From assembly GCA_049663345.1 (NCBI GenBank), contig JBATDG010000038.1:16030-80029 (forward strand): DNA of 64,000 nt. Reading direction: 5' to 3'. The notes beneath the pieces are model-generated. The model saw nothing but the letters and a program-made list of their open reading frames with translations, did not search any database and had not been told where the DNA came from. Below are positions 7,667-14,703 of this stretch, in pieces (the stretch's first letter is position 1; each line of letters begins with the position of its first letter). This DNA comes from SZUA-365 sp049663345 (GTDB lineage Bacteria > Bacteroidota > Ignavibacteria > SZUA-365). The translations under genes and the position numbers were made by a program.

Positions 7667-7848
7667 CTATTTGAAATCGGATGGGTGTATGGCGATTTGG
7701 GGAAAAGCTCTGAGGACCTGCTGATCCGTAGTAATCAGCTTGAGATTTGCGGCCTGAGCAAGCGCGACGTATTCGCAGTCGTACGCCGTGCATCCGGATG
7801 CGGAAACAAGCGCAAGTACGCGAGCATCGTATTGTCAATGACGATCAT
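7667..7848 (-). pseudogene. Internally deleted VapC/PIN toxin remnant
   Basis: Its ATG overlaps the stop of the FitA-type antitoxin (ATGA at 7845-7848), the normal VapBC/FitAB layout. It begins M-I-V-I-D-N-T-M-L-A like a PIN toxin. After about 17 codons only the PIN C-terminus is found, in another frame: S-G-C-T-A-Y-D-C-E-Y-V-A-L-A, then L-I-T-T-D-Q-Q-V-L-R-A-F-P, then the stop at 7667. The middle of the protein (about 60-70 residues) is missing and the junction is out of frame. The toxin is therefore dead, while the antitoxin is intact. Confidence 0.75.
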
Positions 7849-8084
7849 GCGCGGCCCTCAGCGACTGCTGCCAGCCTCTCGCGTTCCGTCAGTCTTCCCG
7901 GGAACTCTTCCCTCAACCTGCGAATCTGCTCCAGCACCAGCCCATCGTTCATCGGGATAAAGTGCAAGGAGAGTTCCAGGCGTACTATCGCTTCGCTGTT
8001 GATGCTTCGCCGCTCTCGCTTCGCCGTTTCCTTCAAGAGCAGATACAGATCGTCTGGGATATTCTTGATTGTAAGAGTGGCCAT
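7845..8084 (-). CDS. FitA-type ribbon-helix-helix antitoxin
   Basis: 79 residues. It starts M-A-T-L-T-I-K-N-I-P-D-D-L-Y-L-L-L-K, then R-R-S-I-N-S-E-A-I, the classic FitA/Arc-like ribbon-helix-helix. The C-terminal tail (R-R-L-R-E-E-F-P) would bind the PIN toxin. A GGAAG ribosome site lies 6 bases before the ATG. Its partner toxin immediately downstream is deleted, so this is an orphan antitoxin; it may persist to neutralise related toxins elsewhere. Confidence 0.85.
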   Translation of the reverse strand: MATLTIKNIPDDLYLLLKETAKRERRSINSEAIVRLELSLHFIPMNDGLVLEQIRRLREEFPGRLTERERLAAVAEGRA

Positions 8085-8459
8085 GGCATACTTCCATTTT
8101 GCTTCCGTTTTACATCCATTTTGAATGTACGCCTAGATTCCATTTTTGTCAAGGGGGAATCCGAGGTTCCTGCCCTACACATCAAAACCAACCTTCGGAC
8201 GTTAGGGTACGACGAAACAGCGTTTTGGAAATGGGTGGAAGAGAATTGATTCACTAAGAAAAAACCACCAAGACACTGAGCCACGAAGAAAGAGCACCAA
8301 GGTTTTTAAGGGCGCTTCTCGAAAACTTTGTGCCGGCGCCTGTCCGCCGTAGCCGAGCGCAGCGAGACGAAGGCGGATGCCTTTCCCCAGTTCGTCACTC
8401 CGTCACGATCTGTCGTTCTACGCCGGTATATTGTAAGAAAGAACGAACCGGAGCAGGCG
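8085..8459. other. Intergenic region, mostly repeat-like
   Basis: No supported gene. Bases 8255-8360 resemble 7550-7640: both have CACGAAGAAAGA-CAC-AAGGTTTT, then GGGCGCTTCTCGAA, then TGTCCGCCGTAGC. This is a short dispersed repeat lying on both sides of the FitA/VapC remnant. Confidence 0.55.
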
Positions 8460-8540
8460 ATGAACGAAGTGCATGGATTGATGGAGCTGCTGACCTGGCA
8501 TTCTCTATTGAAGGGGCGCGGTGATGCACAGGATCGGTGA
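8460..8540 (+). CDS. Possible 26-residue leader peptide overlapping the WG-repeat gene
   Basis: ATG at 8460 with CCGGAG six bases upstream and a 26-codon frame (M-N-E-V-H-G-L-M-E-L-L) ending 17 bases inside the next gene in a different frame. It could couple translation of the WG-repeat protein. It is short and the match could be chance. Confidence 0.25.
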   Translation: MNEVHGLMELLTWHSLLKGRGDAQDR

Positions 8541-9519
8541 TATGTCTGAGGGACTCTGCGCGGCGTGGGATGGCGACCGCTACCACATCGTGCACTACTG
8601 CGATGCATCCGGACGCAGCGTCATACGCAGCAGGGCGAACGTGGCGCAGCCGTTCTCGCTGGGCTGCGCTGTGGTGGGAATGCTTAAGCGGAAGAAGCGA
8701 TTCATCGACCGCTCAGGCAGTCCGCTATTCGGCCGCAGCTTCGACCTCGCCCTGCCGTTCACTGCGGACGGTCTCGCCCTCACCTTGCAGGACGGCAAAT
8801 ACTCCGCCATCGACAGGGCGGGCAGCACGGTGCTGACCATCCGCGAGGGAATCCCTTACCCCATTGCCGCGATGTGCGGTGCGAATACGCTGATCCTCTC
8901 GCCGCGGGCATTGTTCCTCTATGGCTTTTCGGAGGGCCTGCTTCCCCTGCGGCAAGGACACAAATGGAATTTCATCACAGGCGAAGGCGAGAGCGTCTGT
9001 CCCCCGACCTTCATGCGGGCAAGACCCTTCCGCGAGGGACTCGCTCCCGTGCAGATATTCCGCGGGGACATCAAGCGCGGCCGCTGGGGATTTGCAGACA
9101 GAAGCGGAGCCATGTGTATTCCCCCGATCTACATGAGGGCCGGCTACTTTTCAGAGGGACGCGCGTTCGTCGTCGCGGAGGAGCATCTCGGTCTCATCGA
9201 TACCTCCGGCGGACAGATCACTGAATTCCGTTTCGAGGATGCCGGCGCCTTCTCCGAAGGACTTGCACCTGTTCGGAAACAGGGAAAGTGGGGCTATATC
9301 GATTGCAGCGGCAGCGAGGCAATTCCCTGCAGCTTCGACGACGCCGGTACCTTCCGCGAAGACCTCGCTCCGGCATGCATCGACGGCAGCTGGGGATATA
9401 TCGGAAGAAACGGTGCATGGGCAATACCGCCTGGTTATGGACACTGCCGTCCGTTTTCAGAAGGCATCGGCGTCGTTAAAACGGAGGCGGGGTATGCCCT
9501 ACTCAGAACGAACGGCTGA
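8524..9519 (+). CDS. WG-repeat protein
   Basis: About 331 residues from the ATG at 8524; an ATG at 8542 is an alternative. It consists of WG repeats of about 45 residues, each with W-G-F/Y-I/A-D-x-S-G followed by I-P-x-x-Y/F and then F-S/R-E-G-L-A-P-V. Clear copies occur at W-N-F-I-T-G, R-W-G-F-A-D, K-W-G-Y-I-D and S-W-G-Y-I-G. WG (KWG) repeats form a beta-rich scaffold of unknown function, common in Bacteroidota. There is no signal peptide or catalytic domain, so the protein is probably cytoplasmic. Confidence 0.8.
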   Translation: MHRIGDMSEGLCAAWDGDRYHIVHYCDASGRSVIRSRANVAQPFSLGCAVVGMLKRKKRFIDRSGSPLFGRSFDLALPFTADGLALTLQDGKYSAIDRAGSTVLTIREGIPYPIAAMCGANTLILSPRALFLYGFSEGLLPLRQGHKWNFITGEGESVCPPTFMRARPFREGLAPVQIFRGDIKRGRWGFADRSGAMCIPPIYMRAGYFSEGRAFVVAEEHLGLIDTSGGQITEFRFEDAGAFSEGLAPVRKQGKWGYIDCSGSEAIPCSFDDAGTFREDLAPACIDGSWGYIGRNGAWAIPPGYGHCRPFSEGIGVVKTEAGYALLRTNG

Positions 9520-9592
9520 GCGCAGGCTGGGGACGGCGCGCCCTGGGATCGGCGCGCACCAGCGCGCCCTCTTCGACGAAACAGGACAACAA

Positions 9593-10007
9593 TCAGAAAC
9601 CATTAAAAGGAATCCCACCATGACCGACCGCGACATCATTATCGATCACCTGCGCATCGTCCTTGTAGGCGACACCGGTCAGCGCCTCGAGCACCGCGCG
9701 GGAGAGTTTGTCCGCATCGGGTTTGGAGGTCGGGAACCGCGGGGCGGTCTCCCGCAGCAGGTGCGCGTTCCGGCCGCTGCGAAAGTGTGACTTCGGGCGC
9801 GGTAAGAGAAAGAGCATCTCCACCACGACTGCGCTGCTTCCGAGTATGGGACACCGGCCTGCGCGGCCAGTGCGGCATACGGCCTTCCCATGCTTTCTGC
9901 TTCTCCCGGTTGTCGGCCATGGTGACGATTTTCCCGGCCTTGGGATTGTAGAATCTGCGTGTGCTCCCCTTGGTGGCGGGGAGACCGGGGACGAAGAAAG
10001 ATCTCAT
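9593..10007 (-). pseudogene. RusA-type Holliday junction resolvase, frameshifted
   Basis: The pieces of a RusA resolvase lie in three frames. The N-terminus starts at the ATG 10007 with V-P-G-L-P-A-T-K-G-S and D-N-R-E-K-Q-K-A-W. A middle piece Y-A-A-L-A-A-Q-A-G-V follows in the second frame. The C-terminal catalytic region R-P-K-S-H-F, then T-S-K-P-D-A-D-K-L-S-R-A-V-L-E-A-L-T-G, then Y-K-D-D-A-Q-V is in the third frame. The last motifs hold the catalytic aspartates of RusA. Two frameshifts (near 9880 and 9830) and a diverged end make it non-functional. RusA is usually phage-borne, so this is probably a prophage relic. Confidence 0.75.
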
Positions 10008-10057
10008 AGGTTGTTATTCCTGCAAAAAAGTAGTAGTATCGCCGATACCCTTTTGGA

Positions 10058-10792
10058 ATGGTTGGAGTTATCATGCTTCTGATGCTGCTAGACGAGGGAC
10101 TTGTGGAACGAATTGCTGCGGTTGCACCGAAGGTTGATACCGTGCTCGTCCGGGATACTTTATTCATTCCGTTCGAGTATCTCGAACACATTCAAAACTA
10201 CTACGATACGTTAAGTCAGGGCCTGATTGGCATCGTTGCAATCGCCATAGCGATCCTAGGATGGTTCGGCATTGACAATATTCTTAAAGTGCGTCGCGGT
10301 ACTCGTGAAATCGACTCCACCTCTAAACGTGTCAACGCCCTACGACTAGTGCTTGATCGGAGGTACAAACGTCTCGATACCGATATTCAAGGGACACAGC
10401 AACGAGTTGAGCACAACTTCATCGAGTTGACCGAAAGAAATGGCGAGCTTGAGCAGGAGCTTCGAGATCTGATGCGTACTTATAAATTTCAGTCTCGCCA
10501 GACAAACATGGTACTATTTGACCTGACGGATGACTATCTCACGAAGTTCCGATTCCTTGTTTTCTCGTCAGCAGGTCTGGACGCAGAGGAAGACCTAGAA
10601 TTTATACATGAGATATTGGAGTACTGGATCCATCTTCTAGATACAGATCGGTTTGAAGCTCAAAACGAAATTAACTACGTTTTCCTCCTACGTGGATTAG
10701 AAATCAATTTGAGAAATCTTCGGCTCGATGAACCTGCGCGGGCACTCTTAAATCAGATTCTTGGTCGCCATCGAGGAAGACGACCCGAATAG
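10058..10792 (+). CDS. Hypothetical membrane-anchored coiled-coil protein
   Basis: About 240 residues, family not recognised. One membrane segment lies around residues 54-72 (G-L-I-G-I-V-A-I-A-I-A-I-L-G-W-F), followed by a charged region predicted to be a coiled coil (about 85-150, rich in R, E and Q) and a helical C-terminal domain. An ATG at 10073 with TGGAG upstream is a possible alternative start. It is divergent from the RusA remnant. Nothing in the neighbourhood fixes its function. Confidence 0.6.
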   Translation: MVGVIMLLMLLDEGLVERIAAVAPKVDTVLVRDTLFIPFEYLEHIQNYYDTLSQGLIGIVAIAIAILGWFGIDNILKVRRGTREIDSTSKRVNALRLVLDRRYKRLDTDIQGTQQRVEHNFIELTERNGELEQELRDLMRTYKFQSRQTNMVLFDLTDDYLTKFRFLVFSSAGLDAEEDLEFIHEILEYWIHLLDTDRFEAQNEINYVFLLRGLEINLRNLRLDEPARALLNQILGRHRGRRPE

Positions 10793-10795
10793 TAC

Positions 10796-11196
10796 TTATT
10801 CCAGTCGAAACACCCCCAGCCTCCCCTTCATCGGAATGAATTCGAGTAGCTGTGGATTCTCCAGATACAACCCAATCGCCCCTTCCGCGTGCCACTCGGA
10901 CTTCGCGTCGCTATCATCGCGCACGTCGACCAGATCCACTGCACCCACGAAACCACCACGCACGTACTGATCGCGCTGGCGGAGTTCATCGAGTAGAAAT
11001 TCCCATCCCGGTTCGTTGTGCGCGTACTGCAGAAGCTCCCAGTAGCCGTTGGCATTGAACGTCTGACCGGCATGAATCAGCAATCGGCCGCGATGGTTCG
11101 TGACCATGACCGGTTCTCCACGTCCTTGATACCGCGCACGACGAGATCAGCCCATGGCTGCCGTACTGAAAGGGCAAGGCCCTTGATGATGCTCAT
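10796..11196 (-). pseudogene. ASCH-domain protein with a frameshift
   Basis: The ATG at 11196 has GGAGGA seven bases upstream. The protein opens M-S-I-I-K-G-L-A-L-S-V-R-Q-P-W-A-D-L-V, then K-D-V-E-N-R-S-W, the ASCH-domain signature. The remainder, N-H-R-G-R-L-L-I-H-A-G through G-A-V-D-L-V-D-V-R-D-D, continues in another frame from about 11105. One base appears to be missing between the two parts. ASCH domains bind RNA or modified nucleosides and resemble the PUA fold. Unless the shift is an assembly error, the gene is broken. Confidence 0.7.
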
Positions 11197-11787
11197 GTTC
11201 GTCCTCCGCTTTTTGTGAGTGCTGAAATTCCTATATTCTCTGCCAGTGATTGCTACAACGTCGAGACCGAATCCGTTCGCGTGCGTCGCTGCATAAATGA
11301 CCCGTGAATAAGCTTTCATTGCGGATGCAATTTCAGGCCATGCATCAGAAACGACATTTGGTATTTCCGTTGCGATATCGAGAAGGTCGGGTTTAACCCA
11401 AACCTTCCCTTTATGCATGCGCGAGAGCGCCCGAAGACGACGCCCATGTCCTGGTCGCCCCAATATCGATGTATCCGCACCAAATCCGTCCGTCCCGATT
11501 ACAAGGACCGCAACACTACCCGTCTCTCCAGGGAACCAAACGAATGAAGTCCCTTGATACGGGCCTGACCTCGGATTCTCGGCAGTGATCCAACCGGCGT
11601 AAGAAGCTGCCGACGAATCACGTTGCATATTGACTCGAACCTGATATTTATCTTTGTGATAGACGGCGCTATGGTAGCGTTCATCGTACAATTCACTGAG
11701 CAAATCACGGACCCCATCTGTATTGCCGATAAGGTCCCATGCGCGGCCGTCTACCATTCCCTCGATCAATTTCTCAAATGCTGACAT
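11077..11787 (-). CDS. Truncated protein running into the ASCH gene; possibly an N-terminal part of a larger defence ATPase
   Basis: From the ATG at 11787 (GAGGG upstream). The first about 195 residues form a domain with G-P-Y-Q-G-T-S-F-V-W-F-P, then V-L-V-I-G-T-D-G-F-G-A-D-T-S-I-L-G-R-P-G-H, then H-K-G-K-V-W-V-K-P-D-L-L-D. I have a vague recollection of this layout as an N-terminal module in front of McrB-like AAA ATPases, but cannot confirm it. The frame then runs without a stop into the ASCH gene and ends after its frameshift. The original C-terminus seems lost, so the product is probably non-functional. Confidence 0.5.
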   Translation of the reverse strand: MSAFEKLIEGMVDGRAWDLIGNTDGVRDLLSELYDERYHSAVYHKDKYQVRVNMQRDSSAASYAGWITAENPRSGPYQGTSFVWFPGETGSVAVLVIGTDGFGADTSILGRPGHGRRLRALSRMHKGKVWVKPDLLDIATEIPNVVSDAWPEIASAMKAYSRVIYAATHANGFGLDVVAITGREYRNFSTHKKRRTNMSIIKGLALSVRQPWADLVVRGIKDVENRSWSRTIAADC

Positions 11788-11879
11788 GCTACCCTCAATT
11801 TTATGGGACTTCGAAGATTCTTGTGGGATAGTTTCAAACTTCCTAACGTTAGGCGAGACCACAAAATCAGCCTGGAGTC

Positions 11880-13123
11880 GCCCTCATTTCTGTCCATTCC
11901 GCACTTGCAGCGCATTATAGCCAACCTCTTGGTCTGAACTCTCCTTGGCGCATTACTAACCTCGATATGCAGGTTCCTGCACAACGCCTCGACATCACGA
12001 TCGAATGGCCTTCCGGAAAGCGGGTTCCGTACCCTGAATGCGGCGCATTGTGCTCCTTGAAAGACCATCGAGAGGAACGCATTTGGCGTCACCTCGATAT
12101 CCGCCGCGGCGAACAGTTCCATACGTCTGCGCACTGCCGGGTACCTCGCAGTGAGTGAGGCCAATTTGCGTTGGACTTTGTTGTTTGAGGCATTCGCCCT
12201 GATGGTGCTTGAGCAGGTATCTGTTATCAGTAAAGCTGCTGAGATTCTGAAGATGAACTGGCATGAGATGCATGCGCTGCGTAAGCGTGCTGTACGACGC
12301 GGTTTGTCTCGTCGGGAGGTGAAAGACGTCGAATATCTCGGAATGGATGAGAAGAGTTTTGGCAGACAACAGCGATTTATCACAGTGTTGAGCGATTTGA
12401 CCGGCGAACGTGTACTCGATGTTGCTCCGTCGAAGTCTAAAGAGGCGGCGCGGAGTGTATTGGGTGCGATACCGGAAGAGGAACGTGGCAACGTGCAAGC
12501 GGTTGCGATGGATATGGCAGCTGCCTATGAGTCTGCGTGTGCTGCGATTGTACCGGGGGCGGATATTGTCTACGACAAATTCCACATCGCCAAAATGCTC
12601 TCTCATGCGGTGGATCTTGTTCGTCGATCTGAGCAGAAGGTCTACAGGCAGAACGGCATTACCGCGTTCACGGGGAAACGCTACCTGTTTCTGCGCCGGA
12701 GTGATCGCTGGACGTAGCATCACTATGAGCAGTATCGAAATATCGAAGCAGAATTTGGAGCAACCAGATTGGCACAATCGAAAATCGGTCGAGCCAGGGC
12801 GATCAAGGAAGCCTTCCGGATGATCTGGAATTATGTGACAGTGGGGTGGGCACGAAGGTATTTTTGAAGCTGGTACTTCTGGGCGACCCATTCTCGGATG
12901 GCGCAGATCATCAGTGTGGCGCGAACGCTGAAGGAACGTCTGTACGGTATTTTGTGCTACTTTCGGCACGGGATAACCAACGCGTTTTCTGAAAGTGTTA
13001 ATGCCAAGATCCAGGAAATCAAATCAGCAGCGCGCGGCTTCCGCAATTTCGAGAACTACCGCATTGCGATACTTTTCTACTGCGGAAAACTCAGCATGAG
13101 GCCACGATAATGTTCGAAGAGCC
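11880..13123 (+). mobile_element. Decayed ISL3-family insertion sequence
   Basis: The N-terminal part (11967 on) has A-Q-R-L-D-I-T-I-E-W-P-S-G-K-R-V-P and an E-C-G-A-L-C zinc-binding piece typical of ISL3 transposases. A deletion with frame change near 12150 removes the second zinc segment. The catalytic part follows with V-E-Y-L-G-M-D-E-K-S-F and A-V-A-M-D-M-A-A-A-Y. In-frame stops occur at 12715-12717 (TAG) and near 12868 (TGA), the second within R-R-Y-F-stop-S-W-Y-F-W-A-T-H-S-R. The last part, H-G-I-T-N-A-F-S-E-S-V-N-A-K-I-Q, ends at 13110. A candidate right terminal repeat, TGTTCGAAGAGCC, follows at 13111-13123. I did not find a matching left end. Confidence 0.85.
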
Positions 13124-13288
13124 ATTTTTTTACCTCTTTTTGTGACAGTGCAACCGTCATCCGATCCAAATCCCAGTATTAGCTGCTGCTATCCCATACT
13201 GTACCCGGAAGTCGAAGTGGACCGATGGTTTTTGAGCAAACTTTTCACTCAAGTACAGAATTTACATTGTGTCTACTAGCGTTTAATA

Positions 13289-14260
13289 CTAGTGCGATAA
13301 CTCCCATATCCGTTGCTGCATCAAGGTGTAGTTATCTGATGTCTGAAGATCTTCATCTATGGCATTCATTACCAGCTTACTGAAAGCATATGACATATTT
13401 TCTGACTCTATACGTATAACGGTACCACCCTTTCGAAGGAGAAATTCACCATTTTTAGGAGTAGGCTTGATAATAATTGAGTCATCGTGTTCAATATTCA
13501 TGACGAGTCCTAATGCGGCTTCATTGTCCTCAATGATGAGGCTGTCAACGTGGTGGAATACTGGCTGCACACTCATCTTCTGGTTCATGCGCCTTGCATA
13601 CTGCTGAATTTGGCTCATCACTGAGCCCGGCATCTCCGATTCCAGTAAGTGCATTTCGATATATATATTATTGTTAGAATACAAGTCGTGCTTAACATTT
13701 TCTAATAGCTTCAGCATAGCAAATACTCCGTTGCCCATATGCGCTGTGTCAATGATACACATACGAAGAGCTCTTCCAGTTAGACCTCTATCTTCAAGGA
13801 CTTCTTTCATCCATAGAACATAGGCATTAAAATTCTTCATATTGGAATGGTTCGTGAACGGCAACAAACTAAGCAGTTGTTCCTTCCCACTGATGAGAGA
13901 AGCAAATATTGAGGGCTTGTAACCTCCTCTCAATGGAGCGACAACTACATCGAAATCAGCACTTGATATCGCCTCCCCAATTTTCACCAACGCGCCACTA
14001 AAGCTATCGATGTCACTCTGTGCTATTGTAAGGATCTTATTGCACCCATTTTCTAGATATTCTACCCGACTAACCTCTTGCACAGATTCGCGAAGCGCGG
14101 TAACACTCATGATAGATGTCTGTTCAATTGCCGACTTTTCGCGAACGTTCCATTCATATTCATACCTAGGATAGCCTGTGTATATACCCGAAGGGATATA
14201 CTCAATATCAGCCTGCTCAGCAATCACTCCCGGACCGATTCGAAAGTCTGCAAATTTCAA
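13289..14260 (-). CDS. Unrecognised protein with a possible phosphoribosyltransferase-like core
   Basis: 323 residues from a TTG start with AAGGTG eight bases upstream. Base composition is clearly more AT-rich than that of the neighbours, which suggests transfer. The middle has F-D-V-V-V-A-P-L-R-G-G-Y-K-P-S (about 103-117), then A-L-R-M-C-I-I-D-T-A-H-M-G-N-G-V-F (about 163-179). The order 'beta strand, P-x-R-G-G, then strand-D-T-x-x-x-G-x-G' resembles the substrate loop and PRPP loop of type I phosphoribosyltransferases, but the second acidic residue of the PRPP motif is replaced. There is no signal peptide or membrane segment. It lies at the edge of the BREX island. Function unknown. Confidence 0.5.
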   Translation of the reverse strand: MKFADFRIGPGVIAEQADIEYIPSGIYTGYPRYEYEWNVREKSAIEQTSIMSVTALRESVQEVSRVEYLENGCNKILTIAQSDIDSFSGALVKIGEAISSADFDVVVAPLRGGYKPSIFASLISGKEQLLSLLPFTNHSNMKNFNAYVLWMKEVLEDRGLTGRALRMCIIDTAHMGNGVFAMLKLLENVKHDLYSNNNIYIEMHLLESEMPGSVMSQIQQYARRMNQKMSVQPVFHHVDSLIIEDNEAALGLVMNIEHDDSIIIKPTPKNGEFLLRKGGTVIRIESENMSYAFSKLVMNAIDEDLQTSDNYTLMQQRIWELSH

Positions 14261-14703
14261 CTTACTATCACCTTATTGTCAATATCTATGTGAAAACAAC
14301 CTGCACCTCGCAATCGACTGGCGATTACTCTTACATCCTAACCTATTGGCCCGGGTATGGGTAGTCACTGCCATCCTTCCAATATACTTGCTTACTGTAT
14401 GTCGTCAAAAACCATGAGACACGTTTGTTGTTAAACTAAGTGTTGGCCTCTGGATCGCAACAGACGGCTCCATTCCAATCGTTGTCATGCCATGCCATTA
14501 GTACCGTCAGATGCCTGTTCTTGCCTCTTCCTTGCTGATACAAGTATCTTTCATATTTATCCCAATCCCTGCCACAAAACCGGATAAAGACGTAGTGCTT
14601 CAGATACACCTTAGGCTCTGGTTGGCCAAACCTTTGTGAAGGGCATTATCGGTTATTCTTGCATCCAGTCTTGGTTAAGGAATGGAGTGAGATCATTAAC
14701 CAA
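14261..14703. other. Intergenic region of 443 bases with a gene fragment
   Basis: AT-rich near the left gene. It contains the short coding-looking fragment at 14436-14609 and otherwise nothing I recognise. Confidence 0.6.
14436..14609 (-). pseudogene. Orphan N-terminal gene fragment
   Basis: The minus strand encodes a protein-like stretch: V-Y-L-K-H-Y-V-F-I-R-F-C-G-R-D-W-D-K-Y, then H-L-T-V-L-M-A-W-H-D-N-D-W-N-G-A-V, then D-P-E-A-N-T and a stop. The amino-acid composition is rich in W, H, Y and C and does not look random. The segment W-H-D-x-x-W-N-G-x-V-C-x-x-P-x-x-N-T feels like the opening of a large defence-type ATPase or helicase family, but I cannot name it. A GTG at 14609 is the only plausible start. 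It is best seen as the residue of a larger gene replaced downstream. Confidence 0.4.

Noticed and set aside
11880..13123. Active insertion sequence
   Set aside because: The transposase has a deletion with frame change and two in-frame stops, and no left terminal repeat was found.
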